Origin: Planctomycetota bacterium | Lineage (GTDB): Bacteria; Planctomycetota; Planctomycetia; Pirellulales; Pirellulaceae | Reading direction: 5' to 3' | Length of the DNA: 64,000 nt | NCBI GenBank assembly: GCA_029259935.1 | Contig: JAJDEH010000023.1 | Location: 1-64,000, forward strand | Shown here: piece by piece, positions 17,116-25,816 of the stretch | Layout of the letters: the number at the start of each line of letters is the position of its first letter | Position numbering within the stretch: position 1 is the stretch's first letter | Translations under genes and position numbers: made by a program | The notes under the pieces: model-generated | Database searches by the model: none | What the model was told of the DNA's origin: nothing | Seen by the model: only the letters and a program-made list of their open reading frames with translations

Positions 17116-18188
17116 TGAAACTGGATGAATTGGCCGCTCGCTGTGGCGAATGGTTACGGGGCTCAGGCCCCCAGTCGGATATCGTAATTAGCAGCCGGAT
17201 ACGCCTGGCGCGAAACCTGGCCGACTTTCCGTTCATCCGCAAGTGTACCGAGCGGGATCGCGCCGCCATCGAAGGCACCTTGCGAGAACGCGTGCTGCAT
17301 CTCAAGGATATGACCGACGTTTCCTACGTCGATGTCGCCGATTTGGAAACGGTCGATCGCCAGTTCTTAGTCGAGCGTCAACTGATCAGCCGCGAACATG
17401 CCGAAGCGTTCGGTGCCCGGGGAGTCGCCATCGATGGTCAGGAAAAATTCAGCCTGATGATCAACGAAGAAGATCATCTGCGGATTCAAGTCATGCACAG
17501 CGGTTTGGCGCTCGAACAAGCATGGCAGCAAATCGACCGCATCGACGACCTGATCGAAGAACACGTAACCTACGCTTTTCACGAACAAAAGGGCTACCTG
17601 ACGGCCTGTCCCACGAACGTCGGCACCGGCATGCGGGTCAGCGTCATGCTGCATCTGCCGGCGCTGGTCATGACCCGCCAGATCGACAAAGTTTTCCGCA
17701 GCTTGCAAAAGATCAGCCTAGCCGTGCGCGGACTCTACGGCGAAGGATCGCAGGCGATGGGCGACTTTTATCAGATCAGCAACCAGATCACGCTGGGACG
17801 CAGCGAAAAGGAGCTGCGCGATCAGGTCGCGGAAGTCGTGCCCTCGCTGATCGAATATGAACGCAAGGCGCGTGAGTTCCTAATCAACGAGAGTCAGAAA
17901 GATTTGCATGATCGTGTCAGCCGGGCCTATGGCATCTTGTGCACGGCCCAAACGATCAGTAGCGAAGAGACGATGCATCTGCTGTCGAGTGTGCGCATGG
18001 GAGTTAATCTGGGCTTAATCTCCGATCTGGAAATCCCCACGATCAACAAACTGTTCATTCACACGCAACCGGCGCACTTGCAAAAGCTGCGCGGTACGGA
18101 ACTGGATACGGCCGATCGCAACATCGAGCGCGCCCGTTATCTGCAACGTCATTTGCGCCGCGGCGACGACGGAGCGGAAAAGAACTGA
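17112..18188 (+). CDS. mcsB: McsB-type protein arginine kinase
   Basis: 358 residues with two adjacent start codons, at 17112 and 17115. It belongs to the ATP:guanido phosphotransferases: SSRIRLARN at 27-35 (nucleotide binding), NEEDHLRIQ at 118-126, and TACPTNVGTGMRVSVMLHLPAL, whose Cys166 matches the active-site Cys of McsB. The C-terminal RNIERA (336-341) resembles the RDxxRA motif that binds phosphoarginine in Bacillus McsB, with Asn in place of Asp. It would phosphorylate arginines in target proteins, tagging them for Clp proteolysis. Translationally coupled to mcsA. Creatine or arginine kinase is unlikely given the mcsA partner. Confidence 0.95.
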   Translation: MMKLDELAARCGEWLRGSGPQSDIVISSRIRLARNLADFPFIRKCTERDRAAIEGTLRERVLHLKDMTDVSYVDVADLETVDRQFLVERQLISREHAEAFGARGVAIDGQEKFSLMINEEDHLRIQVMHSGLALEQAWQQIDRIDDLIEEHVTYAFHEQKGYLTACPTNVGTGMRVSVMLHLPALVMTRQIDKVFRSLQKISLAVRGLYGEGSQAMGDFYQISNQITLGRSEKELRDQVAEVVPSLIEYERKAREFLINESQKDLHDRVSRAYGILCTAQTISSEETMHLLSSVRMGVNLGLISDLEIPTINKLFIHTQPAHLQKLRGTELDTADRNIERARYLQRHLRRGDDGAEKN

Positions 18189-18236
18189 AGGACGGCTCGA
18201 ACCTTCTCCCAGCCTTTGTCGTGAGCGTGATTGGCG

Positions 18237-18809
18237 ATGGCAGCGGAAAATCCAAGCGATCTCAACCCTTACCAGTCGCCCAATACCGCCGGTTCGCTGG
18301 CGACGTCGGGCGAACCGCCAAACCGCTCCGCGGCGCGCGAAAACGTGCGGCGGGCGACGCTCATTCTGGCGGTGGCCGGCGCTTTCAATTTCTTTTGCTT
18401 TCATCTGGTCGGGCCAAGTGCCGATTTTTACGCCAACACCGTCTTCGGGCGAGTTTGCATGGCGACCAATTTGCTGGTATTCGTGTCGATGTTGGCCTTT
18501 TATTGGCTGGCCGGATTGTGGCTCTTTGACCGGAGCGGGTTAATGTTTCACTGGGTATTTGGCGGTCGCGCCAGGCAGCAGGATTGGCTGACGTCGATGT
18601 ACGACTCCCTTGAAACTCTGCCCCGATTCGCACTAGCCGGAACCGCGGTTTGGAGCCTGTGGTTGTTGCTCTTCTATTTTACGCACGCGCCTGCGGAGTT
18701 GACTTGCATTCTGGCGCTCTGCGCGGGGTATCTGCTCGCCGCCGGTTTTTACGGCATCCTCCTCTACAAGTGGTACCTCGTACGCAAAGAGGCGCGCTGG
18801 CTTCCATGA
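18237..18809 (+). CDS. Membrane protein with N-terminal NPYxSP tag
   Basis: About 190 residues from the ATG at 18237 (an in-frame TTG lies two codons earlier). The N-terminus reads MAAENPSDLNPYQSPN, a cytoplasmic tag seen at the start of many planctomycete membrane proteins and also in the protein at 37608-38222. Four likely membrane helices follow (about 45-62, 75-100, 135-152 and 160-180), and the C-terminus is basic (KWYLVRKEARWLP). It lies 48 bases after mcsB on the same strand, so it may be cotranscribed, but nothing ties it functionally to arginine phosphorylation. Function unknown. Confidence 0.75.
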   Translation: MAAENPSDLNPYQSPNTAGSLATSGEPPNRSAARENVRRATLILAVAGAFNFFCFHLVGPSADFYANTVFGRVCMATNLLVFVSMLAFYWLAGLWLFDRSGLMFHWVFGGRARQQDWLTSMYDSLETLPRFALAGTAVWSLWLLLFYFTHAPAELTCILALCAGYLLAAGFYGILLYKWYLVRKEARWLP

Positions 18810-18914
18810 GTCGGAACCTGTCGATTCGAGATCGTCGGTGTGGACTCACCACTCGAAGTGGCGGAACAAATGATGGTCGTTGCGAGAACGACAACACCCC
18901 GAATCGCAACTCTT

Positions 18915-19107
18915 CTTGGCCAACGGCCATGCTCACCGGAGCCTAGGGCACCGCCCGAGGAACGCTTAGTTTTCGGGTGGCTGGGGTCGAGCGAAGCGAG
19001 CCCCCAGAATTCGCGCTGGGGGCTCACGTTGTTCGACCCCAGCCACCCAGCCGAAAACCAAGCTGCGATGGAATACTAGGCTACGGTGAGCATGGCCGTT
19101 GGCCAAG
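18915..19107. repeat. 193-base nested inverted repeat
   Basis: Outer arms of 32 bases at 18915-18946 and 19076-19107 pair with a single mismatch (one end reads CTTGGCCAACGGCCATGCTC). Inside them a second pair, roughly 18969-19008 and 19015-19056, is centred on GCCCCCAG...CTGGGGGC and includes GTGGCTGGGGTCGA. The whole could fold into one long cruciform or RNA hairpin. It fills most of the 395-base gap between the NPYxSP membrane gene and the spermidine-synthase fusion gene. No coding capacity. Either a MITE-type element or an unusually large intergenic hairpin. Confidence 0.7.
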
Positions 19108-19204
19108 GTGAGTCAGCCCCTCCTTGGCAGGTCGTCCAGCAGACGGGACTTACCAAAGAGGTTAGACTGAGCGACTTGAGTTTTTCGCTTTACGGAGTCC
19201 TCGG

Positions 19205-21529
19205 TTGGCTGTTCGGGCGATCCTTGTTGTTTACAGCGTCGCATTTCTGCTCAGTTCCGCGCTGTTGTTTTCGGCTCAGCCGCTGATTGCCAAGTTGGTC
19301 TTGCCGCTGTACGGCGGGTCGTCCGCGGTGTGGACCACGTGCATGCTCTTTTTTCAGGCCACGCTGCTGTTGGGTTATGGATATGCCCACGTGCTTTGCC
19401 GCTGGCTGCCGCTCCGTGTGCAAACCATCGTCCATCTGGTAGTGATTTCGTTGCCCCTGTCGCTGCCTATAGCGGTTTCCGCTGACGTGTCGGCCGACAA
19501 CGGCAGTCCGACGGCTTCACTACTGCTGCTATTGACGGTGGCGGCGGGAACGCCGTTGTTTGCGGTCACCACCACCGCGCCGCTGTTGCAGCGCTGGTTT
19601 GCTGAAACGTCGCATCCCTCGGCGCAAGATCCGTACTTCTTGTACGCAATTAGCAATGTGGGCAGCATGGCTGCGTTGCTAAGCTATCCGCTGATCGTCG
19701 AGCCCCGTCTGGGCCTCAACCAGCAAGCGGCGTGGTGGACGTGGTCGTATGGAGTGCTGGTGGTCGCCATCGCGGGCTCGGCGGCGATGATTTGGATGAT
19801 GCCGCGCCGAGCAACCTTGCCCGACGGTAAATCGAAAAATACCAGCCTTCAGTCAGAATCCCGTTCACGAAAAAAGACGCGTCGCGCACGAGAAAGAACA
19901 CTTCAGTTTGTGGACACCGCGCCGGTCGTTGACTGGTGGGAGCGTGGTCGGTGGGTCCTGTTGGCGTTCGTGCCGTCGAGTTGGATGTTGGCGGTTACCG
20001 CCCGAGCGACCACGAACATCGCTCCGATTCCGTTGCTGTGGATCATTCCGCTGGCGTTGTATTTGTTGAGCTTCGTTTTGGTGTTCGCGCGTTGGCAGGT
20101 GTTGCCTCGCGCGCTGATGACGCGTCTCTTTCCGTTGTTCCTGATCCTATTGGCGGCGTCGCTAATCGTTTCCGCCCGTTGGCAATTGCTGGCCATTCAC
20201 ATTTCCACTTTCTTTGTCGGCGCGATGGTCTGCCATGGCGAACTGGCGAAGCGGCGGCCGGCAACCAGCCACTTGACCGAATTCTATTGGTGGATGTCGG
20301 TCGGTGGAGTGCTGGGGGGAGTTTTCATTGCCCTGATCGCGCCGCTGATTTTCACCGTTCAACTCGAGTTTCCGATTTCCGTGGTCCTGGCCTGCTGCCT
20401 GTTGCCGCGCCGCGAAGGACCACAAGACAAAAAGGCAGACCTCGTCGCTCTGTTGGTAACGGCTTTGTTGGCCGTGGCGTTAATCCGCGGGCTGGAGGTC
20501 AAGATCTCGCCGCTGCTGGTGAACATCGTCGTGGTGGCGATTCCGGTGATGATGTTGATGTACTACATCCGCCGGCCAGCCCTGTTCGCCGCGGCGCTCG
20601 GGCTGATCTTGGTCTTGGAGCAGTTCGACGTGGGTGCCAACCAAAATGTGATTCACCGCGCCCGCAGTTTTTTCGGAGCCCACAGCGTGGTGGAAGACAC
20701 CGCTCGGCCCGATCCCGAAACCGGCGAGCAACTGCCCCGCTACCGGCGATTGCTACACGGCACGACGCAACACGGCTGCCAGAGCCTCGACAAGAATCGG
20801 CAATGCGAGCCGCTGCAATACTATCACTTCACCGGTCCCCTGGGACAGATCTTCAGCGCCTTTCAGCCCTCGGCCGGTCGGACAGACCAAGTTGCCATCA
20901 TTGGACTGGGCACGGGCGCGGCCGCATGCTATGCCCAAGACGATCGCCACATCACGTTTTATGAAGTCGATCCCGTTGTGAAGCAAGTGGCGGAAACGCC
21001 CGAGTATTTTTCCTACCTCAGCAACTGCGGGCGAGCCAACTGTTCCATTCAACTGGGGGACGGCCGATTGATGATCGCCGCGAGTAAACGCCCGTACGAC
21101 CTAATCGTCCTCGACGCCTTCAGTTCGGATGCGATTCCCACGCACTTGTTAACGCGCGAAGCAATACAGCTTTACTTCAGGAAGCTGACCGGCGACGGAA
21201 TCCTCGTCTTTCATATTTCCAATCGTTACCTTGATCTGTCGACGGTCTTAAACGCCGTGGCGACCGAGTTAGAATTGCAGTGTTACGTCTGTCGGGATGT
21301 GGCACGCAGTCCTCAAGAACTGGAAGAAAAGCAACGCAACGGAATCGAAGGCTCGACCTACGTTGTCCTAGCAAGACAGGCAAACGACACTCGTGGCCTA
21401 TCCGAGCGCCCGAACTGGCAGCGAATGAAGCCCGACGGCAACGCCCCCGTTTGGACCGACGACTATTCAAATATCCTCAGCGTACTGCGGTGGAATCCAC
21501 GCGACGTGGCAGCCGGGTCATCGCCGTAG
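19205..21529 (+). CDS. Membrane protein fused to a spermidine-synthase-like domain
   Basis: 774 residues from a TTG with GGAG eight bases upstream; a stop lies in frame only a little further up, so no better start exists. The N-terminal 450 residues are polytopic with about ten or more helices, broken by a basic cytoplasmic stretch near 200-235. The C-terminal part (about 550-750) is a spermidine-synthase-type Rossmann fold: GLGTGAAACYA, FYEVDPVVKQVAE, LGDGRLMIA and LIVLDAFSSDAIPTHLLT. Such fusions are widespread and mostly uncharacterised. They may aminopropylate or methylate something at the membrane, or only bind the ligand. No speD or other polyamine gene is nearby. Confidence 0.88.
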   Translation: MAVRAILVVYSVAFLLSSALLFSAQPLIAKLVLPLYGGSSAVWTTCMLFFQATLLLGYGYAHVLCRWLPLRVQTIVHLVVISLPLSLPIAVSADVSADNGSPTASLLLLLTVAAGTPLFAVTTTAPLLQRWFAETSHPSAQDPYFLYAISNVGSMAALLSYPLIVEPRLGLNQQAAWWTWSYGVLVVAIAGSAAMIWMMPRRATLPDGKSKNTSLQSESRSRKKTRRARERTLQFVDTAPVVDWWERGRWVLLAFVPSSWMLAVTARATTNIAPIPLLWIIPLALYLLSFVLVFARWQVLPRALMTRLFPLFLILLAASLIVSARWQLLAIHISTFFVGAMVCHGELAKRRPATSHLTEFYWWMSVGGVLGGVFIALIAPLIFTVQLEFPISVVLACCLLPRREGPQDKKADLVALLVTALLAVALIRGLEVKISPLLVNIVVVAIPVMMLMYYIRRPALFAAALGLILVLEQFDVGANQNVIHRARSFFGAHSVVEDTARPDPETGEQLPRYRRLLHGTTQHGCQSLDKNRQCEPLQYYHFTGPLGQIFSAFQPSAGRTDQVAIIGLGTGAAACYAQDDRHITFYEVDPVVKQVAETPEYFSYLSNCGRANCSIQLGDGRLMIAASKRPYDLIVLDAFSSDAIPTHLLTREAIQLYFRKLTGDGILVFHISNRYLDLSTVLNAVATELELQCYVCRDVARSPQELEEKQRNGIEGSTYVVLARQANDTRGLSERPNWQRMKPDGNAPVWTDDYSNILSVLRWNPRDVAAGSSP

Positions 21530-21566
21530 GGTGCCGTCGCGAAACTCAGCCCGACGACAAACGCTA

Positions 21567-21583
21567 TGATCGCGGAGCGATCA
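21567..21583. repeat. Short palindrome TGATCGC-GGA-GCGATCA
   Basis: Perfect seven-base arms around a GGA loop, flanked on both sides by ACGACAAACG. It lies just after the spermidine-synthase fusion. A second hairpin with the same GCGGAGC centre is found at 49975-49999. Probably a small REP-type element; too short and T-poor for a normal terminator. Confidence 0.45.
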
Positions 21584-21670
21584 ACGACAAACGAAACGCA
21601 CCCAAACGCCTTCCGGCGATAGCTTCCGCCTTGGGCTGATTCTTGAATTGGCCGAGACTATATTTTGCCT

Positions 21671-23038
21671 ATGGAACCGAAACAGAATCAGCAAGACTCC
21701 AATGCATTCGCGGGAACGTTGGTGCGTCCGCCACGGTTCTATAAACAATGGATGATCGCCGGAAATCCGGCCTACTTCTTCGACCGGCTGGTCAACGACT
21801 TTGGCGACTTCATCCACTACCGAGGATTGTTCAATTTCTATCTGGTCAACCATCCCTCGCTGGTTAAACAGATCCTGAAAGATACCCACCAATCGTTTGA
21901 CAAGAACAGCATCATTTACGACCGATTTCGCAACGCGTTTGGAAATGGATTGGTTGTCGCCGAGGGCGCGCGGTGGAAACGGCAGCGGAAATTGATGCAG
22001 CCGATTTTCGGACCGATCGCCGTCCAGTGTTATTTCGGACTGATGGTGGATTCCGCAACCGCCATGGCCGATCGCTGGGAAGCGGCCTGCCGAAACAACG
22101 ACGTCTTTGATATCGCGGAAGAAATGAACGAAATCACGCTCGAGATTGCCGGGCGCGCATTCTTCCACGATGGTTTCGATGAGGCCAGCGACAAGATTAG
22201 CGAGTGGACACGGACGATTAACCACTACAGCGCCAAGCCGCCGCTGCCAATCGTACGCAGCTTTTGGTTTCCTTCACCCATGAATTGGAAACTGAAAGCC
22301 GCCCTAAAGCAGTTTCACGCGTTCTTGCGCGACATGATTGGCCACCGCCGAGGCGGCCGGCAGCAGGATGATCTGCTGAGTATTCTGCTTGCTGCCAAGC
22401 ACGAAGAAAGCGGCGACTCCATGTCGGATTGGGAAATCGTCGAGGAAGTCCGGGGAATGATCATCGGCGGGCACGAGACATCGTCCAGCGCCTTGTCCTG
22501 GATTTGGTACGAGCTGCATCAACATCCCGACGTTCAAAATCAACTGCAGGAAGAGATCGATTCGGTCGTCGGGAAATCGCCCATAACACTTGAGGACCTA
22601 CCTCGTTTGAAATATACGAAAATGGTCATTGATGAAACTTTGCGGCTGCATCCGCCCTTCTGGTTTGAAAATCGCAACGCGATGACCGAAGTGGAGTTGG
22701 GCGGCGTTCGGTTACCGAAGGGGGCCTTGGTGGCGTTCAGCCGCTACTCGCTTCATCGGCATCCGGACTTCTGGAAAGACCCCGGCCAGTTCAATCCCAA
22801 TCGGTTTTATCCAGACCGGGAAGAGAACAAGCGTTCAACCTATGCCCATGTCCCATTCGGCGGAGGACCAAGAATCTGCATTGGCATCCATTTCGCCATC
22901 ATGGAATTGGTCGTCATCCTGGCCGTCATTTCTCAACGTTACAAAGTGGTTGTCGACGAGCGAAATCGTCATCAAATGGCCGCCGCCTTGACCATGACGC
23001 CCAAGTATGGCGTGCAAGTGCGGCTCGAGCCGAGATAA
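21671..23038 (+). CDS. Cytochrome P450
   Basis: 455 residues from the ATG at 21671. All P450 landmarks are present: the I-helix oxygen-binding motif GGHETSS (about 265-271), the K-helix ETLR (Glu322, Arg325), and the heme loop FGGGPRICIG with the ligand Cys403. The tone (HQHPDVQNQLQEEIDSVVG, FNPNRFYPDRE) is that of class-II/CYP102- or CYP4-like fatty-acid-type P450s, so a lipid or polyketide substrate is plausible. No ferredoxin or reductase is encoded nearby. It converges on the flavin monooxygenase gene with four bases between the stops, and is best seen with the FMO-ketosynthase cluster on the other strand. Confidence 0.95.
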   Translation: MEPKQNQQDSNAFAGTLVRPPRFYKQWMIAGNPAYFFDRLVNDFGDFIHYRGLFNFYLVNHPSLVKQILKDTHQSFDKNSIIYDRFRNAFGNGLVVAEGARWKRQRKLMQPIFGPIAVQCYFGLMVDSATAMADRWEAACRNNDVFDIAEEMNEITLEIAGRAFFHDGFDEASDKISEWTRTINHYSAKPPLPIVRSFWFPSPMNWKLKAALKQFHAFLRDMIGHRRGGRQQDDLLSILLAAKHEESGDSMSDWEIVEEVRGMIIGGHETSSSALSWIWYELHQHPDVQNQLQEEIDSVVGKSPITLEDLPRLKYTKMVIDETLRLHPPFWFENRNAMTEVELGGVRLPKGALVAFSRYSLHRHPDFWKDPGQFNPNRFYPDREENKRSTYAHVPFGGGPRICIGIHFAIMELVVILAVISQRYKVVVDERNRHQMAAALTMTPKYGVQVRLEPR

Positions 23039-23042
23039 GTCG

Positions 23043-24722
23043 CTACTTGCCGGCCCGTTTCGCCAAACCTCGCAACACGCGGTAGACCCAGTCGAAGGGT
23101 TTGATCGCCAGCAACAGCAGTATCAACGATGGTGGCATGTAGACTGGTGCCGATTCAAATCGGTCGCGGACCTGCCCATCGCGAAAAACGTAATGCAAGG
23201 TTGATGCCGGCGCGAGTTGCATGCGGCACCAAGACCAGAGCGAACCGACGGAACGCAAAGTTGGAGCGGCGTTCATCATTTTCGCGAGCTGATCACAATA
23301 GGGAAACATCTCGACGGGATACGCCGCGTCCAAGTCGAGGCTTTTGTAACGAGCCTTTCGGCGCGTAAGATCCGCGCGATGAAGCTCTTCGATGTTGGGC
23401 GGACGTGGAAACTCACCGGCAATCAAGCCGCAAACGTAGCGCGCCTGCATCTCACTCATCGACGGGATGTTCCCGATGATCGGCCGGGCGAAACCGACCA
23501 GGAACAGATCGGGATCCGTTACGTGACAACATCCCAAATAGAAGTCCGTGAGTTGAATTTGACCGGCCGACAGTTTTCCCGGGTCCGCTCGGTAGCCAAC
23601 CGCGGGCACCACCAAATCCGGATCGACGGTCTCGTCGTCCTCGGAATCAAAGCCACGAAACACAGCGAACCGCCTATCGGTCGGCGGGCCGACAATCTTT
23701 AGCCATCCTTCGGCCACGGCGTCCAAGAAGTCGTCGCTCTTGTTATGAAACATGTTGAACAGATCATCCTTCGCCGCTTTCGTCAGCTTGTAGGCCCACT
23801 GTTTGTGCAGCTGGTGGACGTTGCGATCCGTTGCGTTCGGCAGCCGGGCTGTTGATTCTTGCTTGGGACGCGACGTTGGAAAAACCCACTCGAACGCCTT
23901 TTGATACCGGATCCGCATTTCCACAAACCGTTGGCCGATCCAGTTTCGAATGTCTTCGTGAATCGATAGCATCAAACGGTTTCGCAGGAAATCAGAGGGT
24001 ACGCCGCGAATCGGATGATATCGCGGGCTAACGCGGATCCCCGACTTCAAGGAAAGATAGACTTCATTCTTCAACTCCGGCCGCGCTAGGCGGTTGGCGT
24101 AGTCGACCGCGGATTCTCCTCCGCCGACGACCACGATTCGTTGGTTGGTTATGTGGCCCAGGCCGCCTGGATGATTCAATTCCGACATCGCCAACATTTT
24201 GACATCGCATTCAAGCGATATCGGTTCCGCGGCGAGACCGGTGCAGAGGATGGCACAATCAAAATGCTCGGTGCTCGTTTCCGAGCGGCCATTCTTCTGA
24301 CGAGTAAGCGACAACTCCCAACCATGTTCCTCCGAGCCGCGACGAATGCTGTCGACGCCACATTGGGTGATGATGTTTTCAAGTAGCGAAAATTTCTCCG
24401 CGAAGCGCTGGAGGTATTGGCCGTATTCATCGTCGCGAAAGAACTCGGCGCGGCTATCACCGCCGTCGGGCTTCACGCCCGCATCGAACGCAGGGAAACA
24501 CGTGAATTGAGTGGTGTATTTGGTCGAAGTCGAGACAAATCCCGGATAGGGATTGCCCCAGCAGCCCGTGGTCCGATCCGACTTCTCCAGGCATACGACG
24601 TCCCAATCGGGCAGCAAGTCGAGTGCATATTTCAGGCAGATCAGGCCGCTGCTTCCGCCACCAATGATGGCTAGTCTGCGCCGCCTGGCCCCTGCTTCGG
24701 CGGCAGCACTATCGCCGCTCAT
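23043..24722 (-). CDS. FMO-like flavin-dependent monooxygenase/oxidoreductase
   Basis: 559 residues. The FAD-binding fingerprint is LAIIGGGSSGLICLKYAL (17-34) with an acidic end (VVCLEKSD), a second dinucleotide motif RIVVVGGGESAVDYANRL lies near 195, and VPAVGYRAD occurs in the position of the FATGY-type motif. It also has TTGCWGNPYPGFVSTSTKYTTQF, typical of flavin-containing monooxygenases. The last 60 residues contain a hydrophobic stretch near the C-terminus (PPSLILLLLAIKPFDWVYRVL) that may anchor it to a membrane. Its ATG overlaps the ketosynthase stop by four bases, so it is made together with it. Hydroxylation or Baeyer-Villiger oxidation of the ketosynthase product is a reasonable guess. 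Confidence 0.88.
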   Translation of the reverse strand: MSGDSAAAEAGARRRRLAIIGGGSSGLICLKYALDLLPDWDVVCLEKSDRTTGCWGNPYPGFVSTSTKYTTQFTCFPAFDAGVKPDGGDSRAEFFRDDEYGQYLQRFAEKFSLLENIITQCGVDSIRRGSEEHGWELSLTRQKNGRSETSTEHFDCAILCTGLAAEPISLECDVKMLAMSELNHPGGLGHITNQRIVVVGGGESAVDYANRLARPELKNEVYLSLKSGIRVSPRYHPIRGVPSDFLRNRLMLSIHEDIRNWIGQRFVEMRIRYQKAFEWVFPTSRPKQESTARLPNATDRNVHQLHKQWAYKLTKAAKDDLFNMFHNKSDDFLDAVAEGWLKIVGPPTDRRFAVFRGFDSEDDETVDPDLVVPAVGYRADPGKLSAGQIQLTDFYLGCCHVTDPDLFLVGFARPIIGNIPSMSEMQARYVCGLIAGEFPRPPNIEELHRADLTRRKARYKSLDLDAAYPVEMFPYCDQLAKMMNAAPTLRSVGSLWSWCRMQLAPASTLHYVFRDGQVRDRFESAPVYMPPSLILLLLAIKPFDWVYRVLRGLAKRAGK

Positions 24723-25816
24723 GGAGCCACCGCGGTCAAACTGATGAGCACGAAATTAAACTGCCCTGATTCCGGGACGAACAGCAAAATGCGGTCGCCA
24801 TCGCGAACTTCGCATTGCCGCAGGTAGTGGTCCAACATGATGTAGATGCTGGCTGAACCGGTGTTGCCGGCGGTCGCCAAGTTGGTCCAATAGGGCACCG
24901 GATTCCGTGCGTCGCCCGAATGAGCGGCGATGACCTTTTCCATTTTTCGTCGAAAGAAAAACGAAGACATGTGCGGCAAGATCATCGCATGCGAATCAAG
25001 CGTGTCGCCATGTGCTTCCAGCGCGGCGGCCAAAAACTTGGTGCCGCACGGAACGAGATGCCGCGACAAAACGGAAAGATCTTGACTTAGCAGTGCCGTG
25101 CGGCTCTCCAGTTTCATGCACACCGTCGTCTCATGGGCAAAGGACATCGATTGCGTCCAATTGACTCGCAGAGACAGCCGGCTGGGATCGGGACAGTCTT
25201 GCAACAGGAAGGCCCCCGCGCCATCCGAAAGCATGAATCGCAGAAAAACCGACATGAACCAACGGCTGTTCCGAAGATTGGTGTGTTGCACGCGATCATC
25301 GACGGGGCGAATCACACTTGCTTTCAAAATCTCGGACGCGTGCTCAGCGCCGACACAAAGGACCGTGCGATGATCGCCCACGCTGACCGCGCGAATGGCG
25401 GCTACCATGGCACTGGCCGCCGATGAACAGATGCCGGCGTGAGAACTGATCTCGACGGGATGACCTAGACGGTCACACTCTCGCAACCGGTGATGCAGGA
25501 TGGAAGCGAATCCTGGCGCGGCCAGCGGCGTGTATGTAGTGCCCGCGGCGAGATAGCTGACATCGCCGGCCTCTATCTCTCCAGTTAAGCAATTCCGTAC
25601 CGCTCGCGATCCCAACTCATAAACATCGTGCGTTTGCCGCTGCTGTTCATCCTGCGCGTAATGCCGTCGAACGATTCCGTTCATCGCCAACACTTTGTCC
25701 ATCGTCTCCGCTTCGCCATCCAGCGCGCCGAGATACCGCTGGATGTCCTCATTTTCCACCGGCGGTCCTGGTAAGTAGGAGGCGGTCCGTGTGATGAAGC
25801 AGTCCATGGCGGTCAA
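24719..25816 (-). CDS. 3-oxoacyl-ACP synthase III-like ketosynthase
   Basis: 365 residues of the thiolase fold. The nucleophile is Cys130 in AGICSSAAS, followed by His282 in LPHMSSFF and Asn318 in TAGNTGSAS, which is the Cys-His-Asn triad of KAS III, OleA and related condensing enzymes. It would join two acyl units by Claisen condensation. The dedicated fatty-acid fabH is usually in a fab cluster, which is not the case here; instead it lies between an FMO gene and an unknown membrane protein with four-base overlaps on both sides. A role in making a special lipid or polyketide-like compound is the favoured inference. A start four codons later is also possible. Confidence 0.9.
   Translation of the reverse strand: MTAMDCFITRTASYLPGPPVENEDIQRYLGALDGEAETMDKVLAMNGIVRRHYAQDEQQRQTHDVYELGSRAVRNCLTGEIEAGDVSYLAAGTTYTPLAAPGFASILHHRLRECDRLGHPVEISSHAGICSSAASAMVAAIRAVSVGDHRTVLCVGAEHASEILKASVIRPVDDRVQHTNLRNSRWFMSVFLRFMLSDGAGAFLLQDCPDPSRLSLRVNWTQSMSFAHETTVCMKLESRTALLSQDLSVLSRHLVPCGTKFLAAALEAHGDTLDSHAMILPHMSSFFFRRKMEKVIAAHSGDARNPVPYWTNLATAGNTGSASIYIMLDHYLRQCEVRDGDRILLFVPESGQFNFVLISLTAVAP

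Noticed and set aside
23042..23043. Need for a terminator between the convergent P450 and FMO genes
   Set aside because: No stem-loop is present in or near the four-base gap, so no terminator is annotated there.
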